A DNA stretch of 6,810 bases from an uncultured Bacilli bacterium (GTDB taxonomy: Bacteria; Bacillota_I; Bacilli_A; RF39; UBA660), in contig CAKOMS010000028.1 in assembly GCA_934096735.1 (NCBI GenBank), positions 1 to 6,810 of the forward strand, read 5' to 3'. The notes below the pieces were generated by a model. That model was not told the origin of the DNA. It saw only the letters and a list, made by a program, of their open reading frames with translations, and made no database searches. Of this stretch, positions 1 to 5,331 are shown one piece after another. The position numbers and the translations under genes are program-made. The first letter of the stretch is position 1, and every line of letters starts with the position of its first letter.

Positions 1-9
1 ATAAAAAAA

Positions 10-37
10 TTGACTAATATTTATTATCTGATAAAAT
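10..37 (+). promoter_or_regulatory. Possible sigma-A-type promoter facing the tyrS terminator
   Basis: TTGACT at 10-15 and TAAAAT at 32-37 each match the -35 and -10 consensus at five of six positions, with a 16-base spacer. A transcript starting near 44 would meet the bidirectional terminator at 71-99 after about 55 bases, and no reading frame follows. In DNA this AT-rich a chance match is quite possible. Nothing else is recognisable in bases 1-70. Confidence 0.22.
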
Positions 38-70
38 TAAATTAAATGGTGCGGTTGAAATTACAATATA

Positions 71-99
71 AAAAAAAACCGAAAAAATCGGTTTTTTTT
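71..99 (-). terminator. Intrinsic terminator after tyrS (symmetrical, works both ways)
   Basis: CCGA (79-82) pairs with TCGG (88-91) around a five-A loop. The stem is extended by A71-A78 pairing with T92-T99. Read on the minus strand, the hairpin sits two bases after the tyrS stop codon and ends in a run of eight or more U. The symmetrical A and T tracts should also stop rightward transcription entering from the left edge. Confidence 0.9.
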
Positions 100-100
100 G

Positions 101-1327
101 TTAATCTTTAATTCCTAAGAAATATTTCTTTTTACCTCTTCTTATTACTATTACTTTTCCTTCAAGTAAAGCATTATCATTAATTTCCATATTTTCATCA
201 GTTACTTTATCTCCATTAATTGTTATTGCTCCACTTTCTAAAAATTCTCTAGCTTCTCTTTTACTTGAAGCAATATTTTCATTAACAAGTAAATCAATTA
301 ATGATATTGGTCCATTAAATTTAAAATGTGGTACATCTTTAAATCCGACTAGAATATCTTTAACACTTAAATCTTTAACATCACCATTAAATAAATGTTC
401 ACTTATTTTAACAGCATTTTCATAATCTTCTTTACTATGAATATCAGAAATAATTTCTCTTGCTAATGCTTTATGAGCTTCTCTTAATTCTGGATGTTCA
501 TTATTTTTTCTTTCAAGTTCTTCAATTTCTTCTTTAGATAAGAATGTTAATTTCTTTAAGTATTCAATAATCATATTATCTTCTAGATTAACTAAATATT
601 GATACATTTCGTAACTTGAAGTTTTATTTTTATCTAACCATAAAGCATTTCCTTCAGTTTTACCAAATTTCTTTCCAGTTGAATCAGTTACTAAAGGCAT
701 TACCATACCATATGCTTCTTTTCCTGTCTTTTTTCTAATTAATTCAATTCCAGATGTAATATTACCCCATTGATCTGACCCTGCTACTTGTAATGTACAA
801 TCTCTTGTTTTAAATAAATAATAGAAATCTAATGCTTGAAGTATCATATATGAAAATTCTGCATAAGTGATACCACTTTCAAGTCTACTTCTTACTTTAT
901 CTTTTTGTAACATATAATTTACATTAAAGTATTTTCCATAATCTCTTAGAAAATCAATAGTATTAATATCTTTTGTCCAGTCATAATTATTTACAACTTC
1001 AAAACCAAATATTTTTTCTGCTTGATTTTTTAATCCTTCAAAATTGTGTTCAACTTCTTCATATGTAATCATTGGTCTTTCTGCATCAGGTTTTGGGTCT
1101 CCAATAAGACCAGTTGCTCCTCCTACTAAAAGTAGTGGATGATGGCCTGCTTGTTTTAATCTTTTTGAGATTAAAAATGATGAGTAATGACCAATATGCA
1201 TTGAATCTGCTGTTGGATCTGTTCCTATATAGAAAGTCATACCTCCATTATTAAGTTTTTCAATTAATTCTGGTGATGATATTTCTTGTATAAGACCTCT
1301 CCATACTAAATCATCATAAATTTTCAT
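101..1327 (-). CDS. tyrS: Tyrosyl-tRNA synthetase
   Basis: Class I aminoacyl-tRNA synthetase that activates tyrosine with ATP and charges tRNA-Tyr in the cytoplasm. The 408 residues match the usual length of bacterial TyrS. The Rossmann catalytic domain carries the HIGH signature as HIGH at 44-47. The tyrosine and adenylate pocket shows in YAEFSYMILQALDF from 155 and in GSDQWGN at 183-189. The KMSKS loop appears as KFGKT at 220-224, the form usual in bacterial TyrS. After the anticodon-binding helices (about 230-330), an S4-like RNA-binding domain occupies about 341-405 (SSKREAREFLESGAI). The ATG is preceded by AGAAGGGA at good spacing. The gene stands directly behind a tyrosine T-box leader and is followed by an intrinsic terminator, so it is probably its own regulated unit. 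Nothing is truncated or missing. Confidence 0.98.
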   Translation of the reverse strand: MKIYDDLVWRGLIQEISSPELIEKLNNGGMTFYIGTDPTADSMHIGHYSSFLISKRLKQAGHHPLLLVGGATGLIGDPKPDAERPMITYEEVEHNFEGLKNQAEKIFGFEVVNNYDWTKDINTIDFLRDYGKYFNVNYMLQKDKVRSRLESGITYAEFSYMILQALDFYYLFKTRDCTLQVAGSDQWGNITSGIELIRKKTGKEAYGMVMPLVTDSTGKKFGKTEGNALWLDKNKTSSYEMYQYLVNLEDNMIIEYLKKLTFLSKEEIEELERKNNEHPELREAHKALAREIISDIHSKEDYENAVKISEHLFNGDVKDLSVKDILVGFKDVPHFKFNGPISLIDLLVNENIASSKREAREFLESGAITINGDKVTDENMEINDNALLEGKVIVIRRGKKKYFLGIKD

Positions 1328-1347
1328 GTATTTCCCTTCTTTCTAAT

Positions 1348-1414
1348 AAAAAAATCATAAATTAAGAAGATAAGGACGAAATATTTTCCGCGGTACCACC
1401 TTAATTTATGATTT
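1348..1414 (-). terminator. T-box-controlled terminator hairpin
   Basis: Bases 1352-1365 pair perfectly with 1401-1414 (14 bp, mostly A-T). On the minus strand the hairpin runs into seven U (A tract 1348-1354 on the plus strand), about 20 bases before the tyrS start codon. One arm overlaps the AAGG strand of the antiterminator, so the two structures exclude each other. This is the classic switch by which uncharged tRNA permits readthrough. Confidence 0.9.
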
Positions 1415-1541
1415 AATCATACACTTTAACTTGTAACGTAAGTAATTCGATTTAGCTCCAGAGTCGTAAATTCCATCAACGCTAACACCTAGATTATAAA
1501 ATAATTTTTTTAATAAATCAACTATTTTATTTTTATAAATT
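1348..1541 (-). ncRNA. T-box riboswitch leader (tyrosine-specific) controlling tyrS
   Basis: Nascent-RNA sensor that lets tyrS be transcribed when uncharged tRNA-Tyr accumulates. The T-box core reads UGGUACCGCGG (1388-1398). UGGU (1395-1398) would pair with a tRNA ending ACCA, matching the A73 usual in tRNA-Tyr. The antiterminator is closed by AAGG (1399-1402) and CCUU (1372-1375). The specifier codon UAC (1442-1444) lies in the motif CGAA-U-UAC, spaced as in glycine T-boxes (CGAA-A-GGC). It is flanked by a helix of 1514-1519 with 1449-1454 above and a helix of 1533-1541 with 1428-1436 below (8 of 9 pairs), which together define Stem I. Only about 25 bases separate Stem I from the antiterminator. 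That leaves room for a small Stem III (palindrome 1408-1420) but none for Stem II or the IIA/B pseudoknot. The first helix overlaps the end of yebC. The pairings were found by eye. Confidence 0.93.
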
Positions 1542-2249
1542 CACATTATGATATATTTGAGTAACATCATCAATGTTATCAAGTAAATTATATAGTTTGT
1601 TAAATACTTCTAAATCTTCACTCTCTAAAGTAACTTTTTCTTTAGGAAACATTCCTATTTCATCTAATTCATAATCAACATCTGGTATAGTTTTTTCTAT
1701 TACATCTTTAACTTTATCATGATCTGTTGGATTCATAGAAATAAAAATCGTTCCATCTTCATCTTCAAAATCTATTATTTCTATACCTTCATTTAAAATA
1801 TTTTCAAATAATTTTTCGCCTTCATTTGATTTAAATGATAAAACTCCTAAATAATCATAATTATATGATACAGAATTAGTAACACCAAGACTTTTATTAA
1901 CTTTATTAAATGCTGCTCTTATTTCTCCAACTGTTCTATTAACATTATCTGTAAGAGTTTTGATTATTAATGTAGATGCTCCAGGTCCAAATCCTTCATA
2001 AGTAATGCTTTCATAATCTTCTCCTCCAGCACCCTTTGCTTTATCTATTGCTCTTTTAATAATGTCACTTGGTACTTGATTCTTTTTAGCTTTTTCAATT
2101 AATCTTTTAAGTGCAACATTACTATCTGGATCAGGCACGCCCTTTTTTGCTACTTGATAAATTTCTTTTGCAAAAGTTGTATATACTTTACCTCTTGCTG
2201 CTCCACTTGCTTGAATACTTGCTTTTCTTACTTCATAAGCTCTTCCCAT
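1533..2249 (-). CDS. yebC: YebC/PmpR-family protein (YeeN/YeeI-like subtype)
   Basis: The 238 residues are the normal length for this three-domain family. The N-terminus starts MGRAYEVRKASIQASGAARG and continues into the family hallmarks EIY..AKKGVPDPDSN and QVPSDIIKRAIDKAKG (about 58-73). The family motif YEGFGPG follows at about 84-90. The C-terminal half is strongly acidic. The family was long annotated as DNA-binding regulators (PmpR in Pseudomonas). More recent work on bacterial YebC proteins and mitochondrial TACO1 places it on the ribosome, easing stalls at proline-rich stretches. The N-terminus looks more like the YeeN/YeeI branch than classical YebC, but that is judged from memory of the family. 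The gene is last in the four-gene operon. Its AGGAGGT site (2254-2260) overlaps the patatin stop codon. Its final codons lie inside Stem I of the tyrS T-box. Confidence 0.93.
   Translation of the reverse strand: MGRAYEVRKASIQASGAARGKVYTTFAKEIYQVAKKGVPDPDSNVALKRLIEKAKKNQVPSDIIKRAIDKAKGAGGEDYESITYEGFGPGASTLIIKTLTDNVNRTVGEIRAAFNKVNKSLGVTNSVSYNYDYLGVLSFKSNEGEKLFENILNEGIEIIDFEDEDGTIFISMNPTDHDKVKDVIEKTIPDVDYELDEIGMFPKEKVTLESEDLEVFNKLYNLLDNIDDVTQIYHNVNL
1545..1573 (-). promoter_or_regulatory. Candidate promoter for the T-box leader and tyrS, inside the yebC 3' end
   Basis: On the minus strand, TTGATG (1568-1573) and CATAAT (1545-1550) are separated by 17 bases, matching the -35 at four and the -10 at five of six positions. 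Initiation would fall near 1538-1539, which would clip the outermost two or three bases of the proposed lower Stem I helix (1533-1541). Either the start is slightly different or the leader is also reached by readthrough from the yebC operon. No terminator is visible between yebC and the leader. Confidence 0.4.
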
Positions 2250-2253
2250 AATT

Positions 2254-2260
2254 ACCTCCT
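2254..2260 (-). promoter_or_regulatory. Strong Shine-Dalgarno of yebC overlapping the upstream stop codon
   Basis: AGGAGGT on the minus strand, four bases before the yebC ATG, is the best ribosome site in the window. It shares bases with the TAG stop of the patatin gene (2259-2261). Terminating ribosomes therefore cover the next start region, which suggests translational coupling. It also fixes the yebC start. Confidence 0.85.
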
Positions 2261-3302
2261 ATAAAATTCTTAAACTTTTAACAAATTCATATACAAAATG
2301 TTTTCTAGTACTATTTTTCTTTACATATTTTATATATTTTAAAACATTATAAATTTCAAAATATGTTTGATTATCTTTTATCATAGTATATTCAAGTGCT
2401 TTTAAAACTAATTCTTTATTACTTTTAGCACTAAAATATTTTTTTACTCTTTTGTATAAATCTGCATCAACTTTTTTGACTAGAGTATTATACAACAAAT
2501 CACTACGTTTTTTAAAGATAAAATTATAGCCATCTAAATTTTTTAATACTTTTAATGTATCATAATAACCAATTTTTATATTTTCATTTATTTTCTTTTT
2601 ATTTACATTTAAAGTACTTCCTAGATGTCTTGATGGTACAATTCTCACTACTTTACTTAAATCCTTTGGCTTTTTACTAAATCCAATACCTTGAATTTCA
2701 ATACTATAGATTTTATCATATCCTTTATCTAATAACATATTTATTGGATTGTTGTCATAAAAACCACCATCTAAATAATATTTATCATCAATAAACTTTT
2801 GAACTTTAAAAACTGGTAAATTACAACTTGCTAAAATATACTCAGATATTTTTCCTTTTTTCATGTCACTTTTAAATAAATATAATGGTTTTAAATCGTT
2901 AGCTCTTACTGTAACAAGTCCAAAATCCATCTCACTATTCATAAGAACATCCTCATCAATCATTTTATCTAATGTTTGTTTCATTTTTTTGTTACTAATA
3001 CCTTTATTTTTAACAATTAATGTCATTTGTTCTATACCATATACTAATTCTTTAAAAGTATCATTATTGTTAACACTGTCTGTATATTCTTTTTTAAATT
3101 CTAATAATTCTCCAATATCAACATTTCTCCAAAAATTGTATAATTCTTTTTCTTTACCCATTGCAATCATGCATGCATTAAAAGAACCAATAGATGTTCC
3201 TACTACACCATCAATTTTAATATTACACTTTTTTAGCGCTAAGTATGCTCCAATTTGGTAGGAACCTTTAACTCCTCCGCCGGCAAGTACTAGTCCTGTC
3301 AT
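2259..3302 (-). CDS. Patatin-like phospholipase (RssA-type lipid acyl hydrolase)
   Basis: Predicted Ser-Asp dyad hydrolase that cleaves acyl chains from membrane phospholipids; its exact substrate cannot be read from sequence. The oxyanion-hole loop GGGVKGSYQIG is at 8-18, and the nucleophile elbow GTSIG at 35-39 makes Ser37 the nucleophile. ASCNLPVF at about 159-166 precedes the catalytic Asp178 in the DGG motif (178-180, LDGGFYDNNP). All catalytic parts are present. No signal peptide is seen, so the enzyme is probably cytoplasmic or membrane-peripheral. About 130 residues after the catalytic core are Lys-rich and probably helical (IKIGYYDTLKVLKNLDGY); I cannot assign them a function. The ATG is preceded by GGGGA, whose bases overlap the TAG of the upstream SDR gene, so the two genes are closely coupled. 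Total length 347 fits Bacillota single-domain patatins. Confidence 0.93.
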   Translation of the reverse strand: MTGLVLAGGGVKGSYQIGAYLALKKCNIKIDGVVGTSIGSFNACMIAMGKEKELYNFWRNVDIGELLEFKKEYTDSVNNNDTFKELVYGIEQMTLIVKNKGISNKKMKQTLDKMIDEDVLMNSEMDFGLVTVRANDLKPLYLFKSDMKKGKISEYILASCNLPVFKVQKFIDDKYYLDGGFYDNNPINMLLDKGYDKIYSIEIQGIGFSKKPKDLSKVVRIVPSRHLGSTLNVNKKKINENIKIGYYDTLKVLKNLDGYNFIFKKRSDLLYNTLVKKVDADLYKRVKKYFSAKSNKELVLKALEYTMIKDNQTYFEIYNVLKYIKYVKKNSTRKHFVYEFVKSLRIL

Positions 3303-3312
3303 ATAAATTCCC

Positions 3313-4239
3313 CTATCTTTTATTCTTTAAATGAATTATTGGTTTTGCAAGTAATCTTCTGATTTTTCTTTTTTTACCAATTCTTTCAAGTCTTTTATAA
3401 TAATTATAAGTACTATCGAATCTGTAGTGAATTATATTATCAAGTTCATCACTATCACTTGTTACGTTGCTTTTATAACTTTTTTCTAAAAATAATCTAC
3501 TAAGAATATATTTAAAACTTAAACCATAATATTTTAAAATGTTTTTAAGTATATCATTAAATAGTTTCTTTTCTTCTTCACCCATTCCAACATTAAATAT
3601 TTTTTTATTAAGTTCTTTTTCATATTGAATACATCTTACTACTGCATATCCTGCTTCCATACTAGTAGTTACTTCAACATAATCATTTTTATTAATTGTA
3701 TAAATAAATGACTCTTTTTCTATTTTATTTAATACTAATGGAATTCTAAGAATTGTATAATGTTTTAATTTTTCTTTAATTATTTCTTCCGCTTTATATT
3801 TGCATAAACTATAATTTGATAAATTATTTTCATCTATTTTATCTTGTACACTAGCAGGACTTTTATCATATATACTAGTAGATGATGCATAAATTAAATA
3901 ACAATTTGGATTAACTTTACTTATGGTATCTACTAATTCTTTTGTTCCTTTGTAATCAACTAGTTCAGTGATTTTTTTATTTAATTCACTAAATGGTGGC
4001 AATACTGTTGCTAAATTAATTATAACATCATGATCTTTTACTAATGATTCCATTAAAACTTTATCTAAAATATCACCATATACAATATTAATTCTATTTC
4101 TATATTTTTTTAATTTATTAACTGTTTTTTTATTTTTTAAATCAACTGCAGTTATTTCATATTTTCCTTCACTAAGAAGATATTTTAAAGTATATTCTCC
4201 AATACTTCCAGCTGATCCTAGTACAAGTACTTTCTTCAT
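3313..4239 (-). CDS. NAD(P)-dependent epimerase/dehydratase-like protein (extended SDR)
   Basis: The 308-residue protein has an N-terminal Rossmann fold with the dinucleotide loop GSAGSIG at 8-14. Asp33 at the end of beta-2 suggests a preference for NAD, and YGDILD at 54-59 is the usual extended-SDR turn. ASSTSIY at 118-124 supplies the catalytic Ser/Thr, and Y143-S-L-C-K147 is the YxxxK catalytic pair. ILRIPLVL (163-170) begins the substrate-binding half. The last 70 residues are Lys/Arg- and Tyr-rich. Relatives act on nucleotide sugars or other small carbonyl substrates; nothing here identifies the substrate. Lying between a ZIP transporter and a patatin gives only a weak hint toward envelope or lipid metabolism. 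The start is supported by AAGGAAG (4247-4253), which overlaps the ZIP stop codon. Confidence 0.9.
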   Translation of the reverse strand: MKKVLVLGSAGSIGEYTLKYLLSEGKYEITAVDLKNKKTVNKLKKYRNRINIVYGDILDKVLMESLVKDHDVIINLATVLPPFSELNKKITELVDYKGTKELVDTISKVNPNCYLIYASSTSIYDKSPASVQDKIDENNLSNYSLCKYKAEEIIKEKLKHYTILRIPLVLNKIEKESFIYTINKNDYVEVTTSMEAGYAVVRCIQYEKELNKKIFNVGMGEEEKKLFNDILKNILKYYGLSFKYILSRLFLEKSYKSNVTSDSDELDNIIHYRFDSTYNYYKRLERIGKKRKIRRLLAKPIIHLKNKR

Positions 4240-4251
4240 TAAGTCACTTCC

Positions 4252-4980
4252 TTAAAATATATTTGTAATAATTAGAATCATTACTCCTATAATTATACCA
4301 TATATAGTTTCTTTTTTCTTTCTGTTTTTAATAATTTCTTCAAGTAATTCAAATATTAAAATGTATAAAAGCATTCCAAATGTAAGAGATAGTAAGTTAG
4401 AAATTACTATTTCATTTAAATTACCGAATAAAATAATTATTAGAGCTCCAATAGTAGCACTTAAACATAGAAATAAAATTAAAAAATAATTTTTCTTTTG
4501 CTTTTCTAGGCTATTTCCTATACTAAACCCTAGTGGTATATTATGAAGAGATATACTAATCATCATAAGTAATCCTGATGAAATGTTATTTATTGTAACA
4601 CTATAAAGTGATAATCCTTCAATTATATTATGAATTCCTAATGCTATAATTGTAAGTGTTCCAATATGATTAAGATGCATATTGTGGTCTTTTTTATCGC
4701 ATGAAGAATCACTTATGTGTTCATGATGATGATGTGGTATTAATTTATCTAAAAATACTAATAAAAGAAAACCAATAATCATTGGAATAAATAAATATAT
4801 ATTTTTAGTTTCAATTAACTCTGGTAGTAAATCAAATATTAAAAGACCAAGCATTACTACAAATGCTAGAGATATTGTAAATATTGATAATTTTTCTTTA
4901 TTTTTAGAATTTTCTAATAAGAATATACCTATTAAAAAAAATAAACCAACAATAAATGTAAATATTAATCCGTATAACAC
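4252..4980 (-). CDS. ZIP-family divalent metal transporter
   Basis: Membrane carrier predicted to move Zn2+ or related divalent metals into the cytoplasm. The 242 residues form about eight hydrophobic segments (roughly 2-22, 31-56, 61-79, 106-128, 133-155, 165-187, 192-212, 226-242), as expected for ZIP proteins of the GufA/ZupT kind. A His-rich loop (HHHHEH at 83-88, more His to 105) between segments 3 and 4 is the usual metal-sensing or metal-funnelling loop. Segment 4 carries the metal motif HNIIEG (H117, N118, E121). Segment 5 carries HNIPLG (H146, N147), where Leu150 stands at the position commonly occupied by a metal-binding Glu. Segment 6 keeps acidic residues at E211, E214 and E215. 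Translation starts at GTG (4978-4980), supported by GGTGAT a few bases upstream. It is first in its operon, behind a promoter at 4997-5025. The metal itself is not determined by sequence. Confidence 0.92.
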   Translation of the reverse strand: MLYGLIFTFIVGLFFLIGIFLLENSKNKEKLSIFTISLAFVVMLGLLIFDLLPELIETKNIYLFIPMIIGFLLLVFLDKLIPHHHHEHISDSSCDKKDHNMHLNHIGTLTIIALGIHNIIEGLSLYSVTINNISSGLLMMISISLHNIPLGFSIGNSLEKQKKNYFLILFLCLSATIGALIIILFGNLNEIVISNLLSLTFGMLLYILIFELLEEIIKNRKKKETIYGIIIGVMILIITNIF

Positions 4981-4996
4981 TTAAATCACCAAGTAA

Positions 4997-5025
4997 ATTC
5001 TATCATTAATTAAAGTATTTTTAAA
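4997..5025 (-). promoter_or_regulatory. Promoter candidate for the ZIP-SDR-patatin-yebC operon
   Basis: On the minus strand, TTTAAA (5020-5025) and TAGAAT (4997-5002) stand 17 bases apart, matching the -35 at four and the -10 at five of six positions. The start would be near 4990, giving a very short leader with the GGTGAT ribosome site before the GTG codon. It lies between the surface-protein terminator and the first operon gene, where a promoter is required. A short inverted repeat, CTATA-N5-TATAG (5045-5059), lies about 20 bases upstream and could be an operator, but it is too short to assign. Confidence 0.5.
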
Positions 5026-5081
5026 GTTTTTATTTAAATTTATGCTATATTCAGTATAGTTCGTAATATTTTTAGATACAA

Positions 5082-5114
5082 AAAATTCGTTCTCTATTAA
5101 TGAAAACGAATTTT
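5082..5114 (-). terminator. Bidirectional intrinsic terminator closing the surface-protein unit
   Basis: AAAATTCGTT (5082-5091) pairs perfectly with AACGAATTTT (5105-5114) across a 13-base loop. On the minus strand the stem ends in U5, terminating the transcript from the surface-protein gene before the ZIP promoter. On the plus strand it ends in UUUUCUUUU and could terminate rightward transcription too. It lies about 220 bases past the surface-protein stop codon, so that mRNA would have a long structured 3' tail. Confidence 0.75.
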
Positions 5115-5331
5115 CTTTTAGTTCGGGAGAACTTTTTCTATTTTTATGTCTTCGTTGACATGCAAGACACAGTTAAGTTAACGAGGCCTTATTTTCAAAA
5201 CTGTTCGTCAATAAGTTTAATCCATATTAATCATTAATACATAATGTATCAAAACAAATTACGTATTCTATTTCTATTCCACTCGAAAGTGTTTTAGGAT
5301 GGTTTTCTTCATTGTATACATTATTGTAGTT
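5115..5331. other. Gene-free structured spacer downstream of the DGR-type target gene
   Basis: No credible gene was found here. The stretch contains several self-complementary elements. AGTTC-GGGA-GAACT (5120-5133) is followed on the plus strand by T5 and could be a second, rightward terminator. TTCGTTGAC (5151-5159) pairs over nine positions, including three G-T wobbles, with GTTAACGAG (5177-5185). TGTCTT-N11-AAGACA spans 5147-5169 and conflicts with the previous helix. A 15-base palindrome (5225-5239) overlaps a 13-base one (5237-5249). CACT-CGAA-AGTG (5280-5291) is a small tetraloop hairpin. The spacer may be simply the 3' untranslated region of the surface-protein mRNA, an unannotated small RNA, or degenerate mobile DNA. 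It shows no similarity by eye to the GC-rich variable region, so it is not the template repeat. Confidence 0.4.
5225..5249. repeat. Two overlapping AT-rich perfect palindromes
   Basis: TATTAAT-C-ATTAATA (5225-5239) and ATACAT-A-ATGTAT (5237-5249) share three bases. Each is a perfect inverted repeat around one central base, the geometry of dimeric repressor sites. No convincing promoter sits at a matching distance, and AT-rich DNA yields such palindromes by chance fairly often. Confidence 0.35.

Noticed and set aside
2863..3261. Plus-strand open frame opposite the patatin gene
   Set aside because: It is an antisense shadow of a gene with intact catalytic motifs. It has no ribosome site, and its composition is that of complemented Lys/Asn-rich coding sequence.
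5120..5133. GTTC-N4-GAAC as a possible LexA/SOS box
   Set aside because: The Bacillota SOS box has the half-sites in the order GAAC-N4-GTTC. Here they are reversed, and no promoter or SOS gene is adjacent. A small hairpin explains it better.
5155..5183. Perfect TTGACA (5155-5160) as a plus-strand promoter
   Set aside because: At 16-18 bases downstream the sequence is GTTAAC/TTAACG/TAACGA, with no acceptable -10, and there is no gene to its right on the plus strand.
5274..5321. 15-codon minus-strand frame (starts MYTMKK) after the surface-protein gene
   Set aside because: There is no Shine-Dalgarno, it is very short, and it has no recognisable similarity. It is more likely part of the 3' untranslated region.
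5115..5331. Spacer considered as the DGR template repeat or an integron attC site
   Set aside because: It has none of the invariant G, C and T positions of the GC-rich variable region. The GTTAAC motifs lack the paired core sites and cassette context of attC.
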